DNA from: Anaerolineae bacterium
GTDB taxonomy: Bacteria > Chloroflexota > Anaerolineae > Anaerolineales > Villigracilaceae
NCBI GenBank assembly: GCA_017303735.1
Contig: JAFLCF010000059.1
Span: 1-22,030, forward strand
DNA length: 22,030 bases
Direction of reading: 5' to 3'
Shown piece by piece: positions 8,108 through 15,604 of this stretch. Made by a program: the position numbers and the translations under genes. Under the pieces are notes generated by a model, which worked only from the letters and a program-made list of their open reading frames with translations, was not told the origin of the DNA and did no database searches. The first letter of the stretch is position 1; each line of letters begins with the position of its first letter.

Positions 8108-9209
8108 GAATATTTCGTTTATACCAATTCCACAGGTTTGGCAGAGTAATGAGCGCCAACCTGGCCGGAAGATGAAATGGTTTTACTGCAATAAGAGTTT
8201 TGAAATCACGCCCATCTGGATTCCATTGAGTTTTATATTCATAGGCTCCACGCAGAAAGTCGAACAATTTATAACCATGTTCAAATTGATGCTTGATCAG
8301 CAAATAAAGCAGAATTTTCCCGGCAGCTTGTGTAGAATAATTCAAATTGTAGCCGGTGCGCCAATCTTCAAACCTTCCATTCATATTGAAGCCATAATCA
8401 TAGGCGATCGGCTTGCCCTCCATGTGTAAAAAAATAACTTCCAACCAGCCTTTGCCGTTCATCGCTTCTACCATGTCAGCAAGAAATGCCCGCTCTTTCG
8501 TAGAGCCATATTTTTCAGGGTAGCGCGCTGTTTCATTGATTGCAAATATGGTTTCAAAATGTTGCCAAGTGACATCAGCTGCATTGATGTATTGGAATTG
8601 CAAGTCCATTTTCTTGACGCCCTGCTTGTATCGCTTTTCAATACTGTCACGTGTGTTTTTTGAAAGTGACTTCCAATATTCTTCCCATGGACGTGAAAGT
8701 AATATTTGATAATGCGGTTCGCTCTTTTCGATGGTGCGTAGATTTAACTTGGAAATTTCGTTAATAACGATCTGGCTGGTGTTGGATTCGGGGTTGAATT
8801 CACATAATTCAAGTGCATCCCATTGGTTATTTTGTGATGCAATATATCCCACCAAAGATTGAATAACTTCTTCTGGGGCTTCTTCTGCTGTAATGAAATC
8901 ACTTTCATCTGTATTAGGTTTGCCAAGGGACTGTAAAATTCGATACCTTAAACCAAAACGACTGACTCGGGAAAGCATTAGAGGAGCACCACCGATCAAT
9001 TTGCCATCTTTCCAGGCAGTTATCAGCCAGAGTTCTTTTTCTGTGCCGTAATGCTTCCACCAGGTATACATCCATTCCCAGGTAAGAAAAGCAGTTTGGG
9101 AGTGCCGTTTCTCAAGAAGTTCACCCCAGGCCTCTTGAATGTTTTTAAACTCTTCAGTAGTACGAATATGATGAACTTCTACCCTTTGATCAGAAAGGGA
9201 CGATACCAT
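8088..9209 (-). CDS. FemAB-like / GNAT-fold acyltransferase (Acetyltransf_6 type), downstream paralogue
   Basis: Protein of 373 residues resembling the FemAB-related GNAT family common in exopolysaccharide clusters, thought to transfer an acyl or aminoacyl group to a glycan or lipid intermediate. Key segments: AFLTWEWMYTWWKHYGT near the N-terminus, LSKNTRDSIEKRYKQG in the middle, then KPIAYDYGF and FDFLRGAYEYKTQWNP toward the C-terminus. The frame can be extended to 9320, but ATG 9209 is chosen: AGGAG lies 9 bases upstream and homology with the next gene begins right after it, giving near-identical lengths (373 and 372). It lies 94 bases downstream of that paralogue and probably shares its transcript. 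Its 3' end runs 20 bases into the convergent deacetylase gene. Substrate unknown. Confidence 0.85.
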   Translation of the reverse strand: MVSSLSDQRVEVHHIRTTEEFKNIQEAWGELLEKRHSQTAFLTWEWMYTWWKHYGTEKELWLITAWKDGKLIGGAPLMLSRVSRFGLRYRILQSLGKPNTDESDFITAEEAPEEVIQSLVGYIASQNNQWDALELCEFNPESNTSQIVINEISKLNLRTIEKSEPHYQILLSRPWEEYWKSLSKNTRDSIEKRYKQGVKKMDLQFQYINAADVTWQHFETIFAINETARYPEKYGSTKERAFLADMVEAMNGKGWLEVIFLHMEGKPIAYDYGFNMNGRFEDWRTGYNLNYSTQAAGKILLYLLIKHQFEHGYKLFDFLRGAYEYKTQWNPDGRDFKTLIAVKPFHLPARLALITLPNLWNWYKRNILKRSPA

Positions 9210-9303
9210 TCTATTACTCTCCTGGAATCTAAAATTAAGAGTTGTTAGACCGCTTAAACGTAAGACCGTAGCAGAATATTTTATATCAGGGAATAAGCTT
9301 GTT

Positions 9304-10422
9304 TTATTCGTTACTCCCATTTTTTCTGGCTATTTTTCGAACCCGCCTTAAGAGCGGTTTTGCATTCTGTAACCAATGATAGGATAACACACCTTGCAAG
9401 GTTTTACGATTGAAGAGACGGATGTTGCAATATTGTTTTTTCTCTGGTTTCCATTCGAGTTTGTAGGCTTCATCACCGCGTAGGAAATCAACCTCATGAT
9501 ATTCTTCTCGAATGCAGGCTTCAAATACTTTCATTGATAACAGCTTTCCAACCGATATCTGCTGCGGGATATTTGTATCAAATCCAGAGCGCCAGGACTC
9601 GAAACGTTTTTCATACACAAATCCGTATTCGTAAGCAATTGGCTTATCATTGATTTTTAATATATAAATATCCAACCAATTGGTTTGGTTTCCACCGTTT
9701 TTAATTAGTTCGTAGAGCAATTTTTGCTCCATGGGTGAATTATACAAACGAGGAAAATGAGAATTTCGATTAATGTCGATCAATTGTTGTAAAAGTTCAG
9801 GAACAACGATCTCTCCGGTAAAATGTTGCAGGGTTACTGTGCCTAGTTCATTGGCAAGTTTGGATGCACGTCGGAGGTTATGTGTAAATTTTTTGCTGAG
9901 CCGTTTGCTGAAGCTATCCCAATCTTCTGTAAGTGGAACAAAATAGTGCTCGTTTTCTTCAATCCTGATAAAGACTTCTTTCGAATTCATCATCTGGGTA
10001 AGGGCAAAACGTTCTTGCCCTGTTGAAAGCAATGTGTTTATTTCAAGTAAATCCCATTCTGATTTTTCAGAGAGGATAAACTCTATCATTTTGTTTACCA
10101 CATGCGGAGTATCTTGATTAAATAAAAAGCCACCTGCATCCGTTTGGGGAGTGCCAATGTTCACTAAAACATTCAGCGGCGAGAAACCTTTTTTTCTGGT
10201 TTCAAGCATGAGCGGGGCAAGACCCGTTAAGTTCCCATTTTCCCAAACACTTACAATCCAAAGTTTTTTATCAGTTCCGTAGGTTTGCCACCAACTATAC
10301 AGCCATGTCCACGTGAGAAAGGCACTGCGTACTGGGCTTTTTTCAAGAAGCTGATTCCAATGTTTTTCTATAGACTTAAAATTTTCCTGCTCTTTAATTA
10401 GCTTGATCTCTATATTTGCCAT
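9304..10422 (-). CDS. FemAB-like / GNAT-fold acyltransferase (Acetyltransf_6 type), upstream paralogue
   Basis: Protein of 372 residues, a paralogue of the gene downstream on the same strand. Matching blocks include SAFLTWTWLYSWWQTYGTDK, LSKKFTHNLRRASKLANELG, KPIAYEYGFVYEKRFESWRS and VDFLRGDEAYKLEWKPE, in the same order and at the same spacing as in the partner. Identity is clear but far from complete, so the duplication is old and the two may act on different substrates or sequentially. The family is related to FemAB aminoacyltransferases and the N-acyltransferases of exopolysaccharide loci. No signal peptide or transmembrane segment is seen, so it is presumably cytoplasmic. ATG 10422 is preceded by a weak GAGA site; a TATAAT box lies about 40 bases upstream. 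It is divergent from the beta-helix gene. Confidence 0.86.
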   Translation of the reverse strand: MANIEIKLIKEQENFKSIEKHWNQLLEKSPVRSAFLTWTWLYSWWQTYGTDKKLWIVSVWENGNLTGLAPLMLETRKKGFSPLNVLVNIGTPQTDAGGFLFNQDTPHVVNKMIEFILSEKSEWDLLEINTLLSTGQERFALTQMMNSKEVFIRIEENEHYFVPLTEDWDSFSKRLSKKFTHNLRRASKLANELGTVTLQHFTGEIVVPELLQQLIDINRNSHFPRLYNSPMEQKLLYELIKNGGNQTNWLDIYILKINDKPIAYEYGFVYEKRFESWRSGFDTNIPQQISVGKLLSMKVFEACIREEYHEVDFLRGDEAYKLEWKPEKKQYCNIRLFNRKTLQGVLSYHWLQNAKPLLRRVRKIARKNGSNE

Positions 10423-10461
10423 GGTGTCTCAATTTTGATTTGCCCCGTGGGGTTTTAGTGA

Positions 10462-10467
10462 ATTATA
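10462..10467 (-). promoter_or_regulatory. Candidate -10 box for the FemAB-like gene pair
   Basis: On the minus strand the sequence reads CGGGTATAAT, with the hexamer TATAAT ending 39 bases before the ATG at 10422. The same ten bases precede the tRNA-Arg gene on the same strand, which strengthens both calls. No clear -35 hexamer is seen. The rest of this 171-base divergent region (10423-10593) is AT-rich and holds no gene; a promoter for the plus-strand gene is expected there but no good hexamer pair stands out. Confidence 0.4.
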
Positions 10468-10593
10468 CCCGCTGGTTAAACATATCCCCCAAAATTCGCA
10501 TAGACAGAGTTACTGTTTAATTGCAAAATATGGAACAAAAACCTATGAATACCCTTTTCTTATGATATATTTATCAAATCTGTAAGGCTTTAT

Positions 10594-13500
10594 ATGATAA
10601 CCAAGAATTTTTCCATCCTTCTTTCCTTAATAGTTGCTTTGTTGCTTTCTCTTGCGATTCCAGTACGGGTCATTGCAGATGAGACGCCTCCCCCTCCTAC
10701 CGAGGAGCCTGTTCTGCCGCCTACAGATATTCCGGAACCCATAGGGACTGAACCCACAATGGAACCCACAGAAGAAGCTGCCCCTCCTCCTGCCACAGAA
10801 CAGTTGGAACCGGCTCCGACAGAAGAATTGTCAGTGGATCCAGTGGATATATTGCCTTCTACAGAAGAGCCGCTATTAGCGGTGCTTCCTGAAGATACAT
10901 CTGTTATTGTTTTGGTTGATGGGGAAATTGAACCACTGGTAACACAAGCCGCACAGGCTACTGTTTTGGTTGGAGATCCAATTTGGTGCCCTGAAGCGGT
11001 TCTAACACCTACAGCGAATAGTTTTGGATGTACAGACTCTTATCTCACTCTTGAGGCATTGATCGATGACATCTTAATTGGAAATATAGTAGCACCGAGT
11101 CAGGATGGCATTATTTGGATCACCGGCAATGATACATCTGTTGCTCCTGTTGTTATTGATGGCTCAGATGCTTTCTTGGCTACTTGGAGTAATTTTTCTC
11201 TGACCATTCAAGGTGGTTGGAGTGGTGGATCTAATACTACTGTTTCAGGAAACTCCATTTTTTCTGTTCCGATCACTGTTGAGAATTGGAATGCAGATGT
11301 AACAGTTAACAATCTTACATTTAATAATGTTGGTAATACTGCTTTGTTGGTAGAAACCATTGATGCAGATATCTCAATTTCAAATATTGTCTCTACTAAT
11401 AATGCAGGTGTAGGTAACAATGGAGTTGATCTTACAGTTAATGATACTCTGAGCGTTACAGGCGGTTCAGTGACGGTCGACAATTTGACTGCCAATGGGA
11501 ATGGTGGCGCAGGCTTGACAATTACTGGTTTGGTGACTACTGTTGATCTGCTCGATGTGACAGCCAGTAACAATGGTGAAAGTGGTATCTTCATTGAAGC
11601 CACAGGTGACGTCGATGCTGAAAACATTACTGCCAGTGGTAATGGTACTGATGGCATGAATGTTACGTCTTCGGGGGGGGCTGTTTCTGTTTTGGGAACC
11701 AATTTGTTTGAAAATAATAATGAGAATGGTTTGTACATTGATTCGAATGGTGATGTTGATCTCGAAAACATTTCAGCCAATAACAATGGTGCTGGAGCGA
11801 TTCTCGGCAATGGAGTAGAGGTCACTTCTGCCACAGGCACTGTAACCATTTCTGGAACAAACGTATTTAACAACAATTTAAACAATGGGCTTCTCCTAGA
11901 AGCCGGTGTAGATGCAAATGTTGAAAATATAACTGCTTCGCAAAATGGACAAGTTGGTGCTGATCTCAATGTGATAGGTAATGCTTCCATTTTGGGAACA
12001 AATCTATTTGAAAACAATACCGGCTTGGGATTGTATGTCGAAGCCGATGCTGATATTGATACTCAAGATCTTACTGCTACTGCGAATGGTGTTGAACTTT
12101 ACGCAGGTGGCAGTATCTTCATGAACGGAACAAATGTGTTTACTGATAATCTCAGCGGCACAGGCTTGTATGCAGAAGCAGCAGGGGAGATTGATGCAGA
12201 AAACATTTCTGCATCTAATAATGCCGGCGTAGGTGCAGAATTGCTCGCTCAAGGTAATGTGACTCTTTCTGGAATCAATGTCTTTCAGCAGAATACTGGC
12301 AGTGGCTTATATGCTCAATCTCTATTGACAGGCGATGTAAATGTCGAGGGACTAACGTCCGAGAATAATGGAGGTGTTGGCGCTGAATTGTATGCCAACA
12401 CAGGTAATATCTTTATTTTAGGCACCAACCTTTTTACAAATAATGGTGGCGAAGGATTGTATGCAGACACTGGGGGGAATATCTCTGCCCAAAACCTCGA
12501 TGCCTCTGGAAACGGCACAGATGGCGTTGACTTGGTCGCATTGGGTAATGTTACCCTTGCAGGTACCAACGTCTTTGAGCTGAATTCGCAAACAGGTCTT
12601 TACATTGAGGCACTAGGAAATATTCAGGCAGAAAGCATCACATCGAACTCTAATTTAACTGGTGTTATTTTGGATGCTGGGGGAAGTATCAATGTGACGG
12701 GTACCAATCAATTTAGCAACAATACCGTTGATGGCATGCAAGTGCAAGCAATTGGCGATATCTATATTGAGAATGCAGATGCGCAAAATAACGGCGGGCT
12801 TGGTATGTTCCTTGATACCAAAGGAAATGCTCAAGTAGTTTGTAGCATTGCATTGGGCAATGGTGGTTATGAAATAGAAGCTGATACTACCGGGACATTA
12901 ACACTTGCGGGTACTGACTTTGGGAATGATATTGATAATAACTTAAATGTAGATGAAGATCTACTTATTTTGATTTCCAATGGTTGCTTCGTTTATCCGC
13001 CGTCTTTGTTTGACAGTGAAAGTGAAGACGATGACGACGACGATAGCGATGATGAGGATTTGCCTGCAGTATTTGTTCCACCTTTGCCTATCTCTACAAA
13101 AACTGATGTTGACCGTCAAGTTGTTGGATTGTCATGTGATACTTACAGCGGCACAAAGTTGGTTCTCATAAATGGCGATAATGTTTATATTCCATGCCCG
13201 ATTATTGACTCTGCCCGTCTTATTGGTGTGCCTTTAGAAGGTTTGACGGCTAAACTTTCTGAGTCTGATCGATTTGTCTCTGGTTTTATTCTTGATCTTT
13301 ATGCTAACGGACAGTTGGTGGGATCTGGTGGCGAATCGGGGCTGATTGATTTTTCAACCATTAATCCCTCAAGTGCATCTGCTTATTCATATGTGTATTG
13401 GGATGGTTCCAAGTGGGTTGAGGTGACTGACCAGTCGTTTCCGTATATGGGCTTATTCTTTGTTACCTCAGAAGACATGATGAATAAAGACTTAGCAATC

Positions 13501-13662
13501 CTGTATTGGGATGGCTCGGATTGGGTTGAATTGAAAGATGATGCCCAATTTGGTCAGGGACGCAAAGTGGGTAAAGGTGGATATTTTGTAAAGATTGATG
13601 GACAGTTATATTATTCAGCTACTGTAAACTTCACTGGTTTGTTTGTCTTGGTTGAAAGATAG
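10594..13662 (+). CDS. Secreted parallel beta-helix repeat protein
   Basis: Large secreted surface protein of 1022 residues; biochemical function not recognised. Layout: signal peptide (residues 1-28, core LSLIVALLLSLAIPV), Pro/Glu/Thr-rich stalk (about 30-80), an N-terminal domain with two cysteines, then a right-handed beta-helix from about 200 to 790. From residue 368 to about 750 there are eight units averaging 48 residues, each starting with a variant of GTNLFENNxxxGLYVEA, then a D-A-ENITASNNG turn, as in pectate-lyase-like solenoids. An acidic run DSESEDDDDDDSDDED (807-822) separates the helix from a C-terminal domain containing YWDGSKWVEV and YWDGSDWVEL. No LPXTG motif or C-terminal membrane helix is seen. 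AAGG precedes ATG 10594 by 6 bases. Such solenoids bind or cleave polysaccharide or act as adhesins, and the setting suggests an exopolysaccharide-associated surface protein. An 8-G tract lies in the coding frame at 11673-11680. Confidence 0.88.
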   Translation: MITKNFSILLSLIVALLLSLAIPVRVIADETPPPPTEEPVLPPTDIPEPIGTEPTMEPTEEAAPPPATEQLEPAPTEELSVDPVDILPSTEEPLLAVLPEDTSVIVLVDGEIEPLVTQAAQATVLVGDPIWCPEAVLTPTANSFGCTDSYLTLEALIDDILIGNIVAPSQDGIIWITGNDTSVAPVVIDGSDAFLATWSNFSLTIQGGWSGGSNTTVSGNSIFSVPITVENWNADVTVNNLTFNNVGNTALLVETIDADISISNIVSTNNAGVGNNGVDLTVNDTLSVTGGSVTVDNLTANGNGGAGLTITGLVTTVDLLDVTASNNGESGIFIEATGDVDAENITASGNGTDGMNVTSSGGAVSVLGTNLFENNNENGLYIDSNGDVDLENISANNNGAGAILGNGVEVTSATGTVTISGTNVFNNNLNNGLLLEAGVDANVENITASQNGQVGADLNVIGNASILGTNLFENNTGLGLYVEADADIDTQDLTATANGVELYAGGSIFMNGTNVFTDNLSGTGLYAEAAGEIDAENISASNNAGVGAELLAQGNVTLSGINVFQQNTGSGLYAQSLLTGDVNVEGLTSENNGGVGAELYANTGNIFILGTNLFTNNGGEGLYADTGGNISAQNLDASGNGTDGVDLVALGNVTLAGTNVFELNSQTGLYIEALGNIQAESITSNSNLTGVILDAGGSINVTGTNQFSNNTVDGMQVQAIGDIYIENADAQNNGGLGMFLDTKGNAQVVCSIALGNGGYEIEADTTGTLTLAGTDFGNDIDNNLNVDEDLLILISNGCFVYPPSLFDSESEDDDDDDSDDEDLPAVFVPPLPISTKTDVDRQVVGLSCDTYSGTKLVLINGDNVYIPCPIIDSARLIGVPLEGLTAKLSESDRFVSGFILDLYANGQLVGSGGESGLIDFSTINPSSASAYSYVYWDGSKWVEVTDQSFPYMGLFFVTSEDMMNKDLAILYWDGSDWVELKDDAQFGQGRKVGKGGYFVKIDGQLYYSATVNFTGLFVLVER

Positions 13663-13670
13663 TAGTTTAG

Positions 13671-13702
13671 AAAAGCTCTGTCTAGTTTCAGACAGAGCTT
13701 TT
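13671..13702. terminator. Strong bidirectional intrinsic terminator
   Basis: AAAAGCTCTGTCT (13671-13683) pairs perfectly with AGACAGAGCTTTT (13690-13702) around a 6-base loop AGTTTC. On the plus strand the stem ends in a run of six T; on the minus strand the complement of AAAA gives a T-run too. It lies 9 bases after the beta-helix stop and 34 bases before the end of the convergent minus-strand gene, so it should stop transcription from both sides. Confidence 0.93.
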
Positions 13703-13735
13703 TTGTTATTTATGTTTTGCAGACATGCCGAAGAT

Positions 13736-14629
13736 TTATTTTCTCTGCCAGTATTCTGCATCTATGATACGCAAATCATCAGTTTCGTTCCAGGTATGTG
13801 TACCTAAAATATACTGATTATCCGATGGGGGGGCAAATCTTGAGAAAAAAGACTCTTTGTAATCTGTTTCGCTCAAGATCTCAATCTGGTTAAAATTAAT
13901 TGCATATCCATAACGATCTGAACAATCTTGTGAAGGGCGAATGAGGATATTATCTTTCATAAAGATACGTCCAGCTGGTCGCGCGCGCCGAATATCTCGG
14001 ACAACAGGGTTTTTCGGATGTGCAGACCAATGTTCTGCAATGGGAGATTTTGCATAAAAAATATAAAGACTGTCATAAGCATTCCCACCGGGTTCAACAA
14101 CATTTACAAACATCCACCATTTTCCTTTGTATTCATGTAAGGTTGTGTCTACAGCTTCGATAGAAGGGAATATTGTGCGAAAGTGCTCCCATTGGTCTGG
14201 AAATTCCTTGCAACGGTACAGTTCGATGGTTTTATTTTCTTTCGTTTCTGGCAGCATGTACAACTGCCCTTCATAATCAAAAAGAAAAGGATATGAAAGG
14301 TGGTATGGACGTTTCAACACGATTTCATTGGAAAGGATTTCAAGATTTGAATCTAACTTAATACAGGAGATATGCCCTTTACCAGTTTGAAATGGCAATT
14401 CTTCGTAAAAGATATAATTCGTACCGTTATCTTGCCAAGGAAAGGGATCTGCCCAGAAACGGTCTTTGGGCGGTGTGAGCAATTTAAAATCATTCCAGGA
14501 AATGGGGTGGGAATGACTACGCGTTACAAGCAATGCCCACTGCTCAAAGTAAAATGGCTTTTCGATTTTCTTTTTTAGGCGTTGGAGTAAATTCGGCTTT
14601 TTTAGATAGGAAATGACTTTGTGTAACAT
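13736..14629 (-). CDS. Beta-propeller protein resembling the GINT1 N-terminal domain
   Basis: Protein of 297 residues resembling the N-terminal domain of glucosamine inositolphosphorylceramide transferase 1, a five-bladed propeller related to GH43-type folds. Visible hallmarks: DRFWADPFPW (56-65), ISCIKLD, YHLSYPFLFDYEGQLYMLPE, a DTTLHEYKGKWWMFVNV blade and RPAGRIFMKDNILIRPSQDC. In bacteria this domain is often fused to a formyltransferase-like or glycosyltransferase domain; here it stands alone, with only about 50 basic residues before it. No signal peptide is seen. AGGA lies 9 bases before ATG 14629. It is downstream of, and on the same strand as, the tRNA-Arg gene and may be read through from that promoter. 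A sugar-transfer or sugar-binding role in the polysaccharide locus is inferred from family and context only. Confidence 0.78.
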   Translation of the reverse strand: MLHKVISYLKKPNLLQRLKKKIEKPFYFEQWALLVTRSHSHPISWNDFKLLTPPKDRFWADPFPWQDNGTNYIFYEELPFQTGKGHISCIKLDSNLEILSNEIVLKRPYHLSYPFLFDYEGQLYMLPETKENKTIELYRCKEFPDQWEHFRTIFPSIEAVDTTLHEYKGKWWMFVNVVEPGGNAYDSLYIFYAKSPIAEHWSAHPKNPVVRDIRRARPAGRIFMKDNILIRPSQDCSDRYGYAINFNQIEILSETDYKESFFSRFAPPSDNQYILGTHTWNETDDLRIIDAEYWQRK

Positions 14630-14669
14630 TTTAAATGTTCCTGCTTCCCCAACTTATTATTTTACATTT

Positions 14670-14745
14670 TGGCGCCCCAGGTAGGAGTCGAACCCACAAC
14701 CTACTGATCCGAAGTCAGGCGCTCTATCCATTGAGCTACTGGGGC
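14670..14745 (-). tRNA. tRNA-Arg (anticodon TCG), CCA encoded
   Basis: Read on the minus strand the cloverleaf is complete. The acceptor stem GCCCCAG (14745-14739) pairs with CTGGGGC (14680-14674), the discriminator is G, and an encoded CCA ends at 14670. The D arm is GCTC-AATGGATA-GAGC. The anticodon arm is CCTGA-CTTCGGA-TCAGT, with anticodon TCG decoding CGA arginine codons and one C-T mismatch at the top pair (27-43). The T arm is GTGGG-TTCGACT-CCTAC with one G-T pair. Length is 76 bases. Confidence 0.96.
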
Positions 14746-14754
14746 GTGACCGCG

Positions 14755-14760
14755 ATTATA
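14755..14760 (-). promoter_or_regulatory. Candidate -10 box of the tRNA-Arg gene
   Basis: Minus-strand TATAAT within CGGGTATAAT ends 9 bases before the mature tRNA 5' end, so initiation would fall just upstream of G1. The same ten bases occur upstream of the FemAB-like pair. No consensus -35 is visible at 16-18 bases. Confidence 0.5.
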
Positions 14761-14837
14761 CCCGATTCGGCTCGAAGATTAGTGAAAATGGTATTGCCCC
14801 TTTTGGGGGGCTCATGAAAAATTATCAGCTCCGCGAT

Positions 14838-14843
14838 TATAAT
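14838..14843 (+). promoter_or_regulatory. Candidate -10 box of the SDR gene
   Basis: TATAAT ends 13 bases before ATG 14857, so the transcript would have only a few untranslated bases. This fits the absence of a ribosome binding site before this ATG and suggests a near-leaderless mRNA. The preceding 11 bases CCGCGATTATA are a direct copy of 14750-14760. No good -35 hexamer is visible. Confidence 0.4.
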
Positions 14844-14856
14844 TCCGCTACTCTTC

Positions 14857-15579
14857 ATGACCACGCCCTCTCTAGCCCTTGTAACAGGTTCAGCCCATCG
14901 CCTCGGAAAAGCCTTCGCTCTGTCTCTTGCCCGTATGGGCTATGCAATTGCCTTGCACTATCGCGGCTCGGCAGACGAAGCGGAAAAGACAGTGGATGAA
15001 ATCCGTGCGCTCGGTGTGGACTGTCTCCCGATCCGCGCCGATTTGACCATTCCTGAAAAAGTGGAATTCCTTTTTTCCATGGTCGATGAGTTCCATGCGC
15101 CCTTGAAAGTCGTTGTAAATTCTGCGGCAGTCATGCCTGTAGGCGACCCGCGCAGCTTAGACCTGCAAAACTGGGATTCCGCCATCGATCTTAATCTTCG
15201 TGCGCCTTTTTTGATTGCCCAACATGCTGCCAAACGTATGCAAGCTGGTGGGCTGATCGTCAATATCTCGGATATTGGTGCGCAAAAAGCATGGAGCCGT
15301 TATCCATCTTACACTGTCAGTAAGGCGGGGTTAGAGTCGCTCACAAAAATGCTTGCCCGATCATTTGCGCCAGATATCCGTGTGAATGCCATTGCACCCG
15401 GATTGGTTCTTCCTGCCGATTTTGTCAGTGATGAGCAATGGCAAAAACTTGTCGAGAAACTTCCCCTTAAACGCGCTGCCACTCTCGAAGAGGTCACCTC
15501 GACTCTGGAATTTCTAATCCACAACAAGTATATTACGGGGCATACTATCGCCGTGGATGGCGGCTATTCTTTGATATGA
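14857..15579 (+). CDS. Short-chain dehydrogenase, pteridine reductase / FolM-like
   Basis: Classical-size SDR of 240 residues with an NAD(P)H Rossmann fold. The cofactor loop is TGSAHRLG (10-17), the TGxxxRxG form of pteridine reductases rather than the TGxxxGxG of typical SDRs. Other motifs are NSAA (N88) and YTVSK (Y152, K156). The residue 13 before the catalytic Tyr is Asp (D139, in NISDIG); trypanosomatid PTR1 and bacterial FolM also carry Asp there instead of the usual Ser. It probably reduces dihydropterin or dihydrofolate-type substrates in the cytoplasm; other SDR substrates remain possible. The C-terminal GHTIAVDGGYSLI is standard for the fold. No ribosome binding site precedes ATG 14857, consistent with a very short leader. 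Confidence 0.85.
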   Translation: MTTPSLALVTGSAHRLGKAFALSLARMGYAIALHYRGSADEAEKTVDEIRALGVDCLPIRADLTIPEKVEFLFSMVDEFHAPLKVVVNSAAVMPVGDPRSLDLQNWDSAIDLNLRAPFLIAQHAAKRMQAGGLIVNISDIGAQKAWSRYPSYTVSKAGLESLTKMLARSFAPDIRVNAIAPGLVLPADFVSDEQWQKLVEKLPLKRAATLEEVTSTLEFLIHNKYITGHTIAVDGGYSLI

Positions 15580-15604
15580 AAGTGACAAGTAAAAACATGC
15601 AGGT

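Noticed and set aside
10444..10456. CCCC-GT-GGGG followed by TTTT as an intrinsic terminator
   Set aside because: The two-base loop is too small for a four-pair stem, and it lies in a divergent promoter region where no plus-strand gene ends.
11208..12017. Long minus-strand open frame (269 codons) opposite the beta-helix gene
   Set aside because: It mirrors the repetitive codon pattern of the plus-strand gene, is rich in Pro/Ser/Leu/Thr without domain-like blocks, and the plus-strand protein has a signal peptide, ribosome binding site and terminator.
11695..12850. Tandem DNA repeats or a CRISPR-like array
   Set aside because: Periodicity is in the protein (about 48 residues); the DNA copies are diverged and there are no identical repeats with unique spacers.
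14670..14695. Second copy of the tRNA 3' end as an attachment site
   Set aside because: I scanned the rest of the window by eye for this sequence and saw no second copy; an att site inside the window is not supported.
14796..14811. GCCCC-TTTT-GGGGGGC hairpin as a terminator
   Set aside because: The stem is only five or so pairs, there is no T-run after it, and no gene ends immediately before it on either strand.
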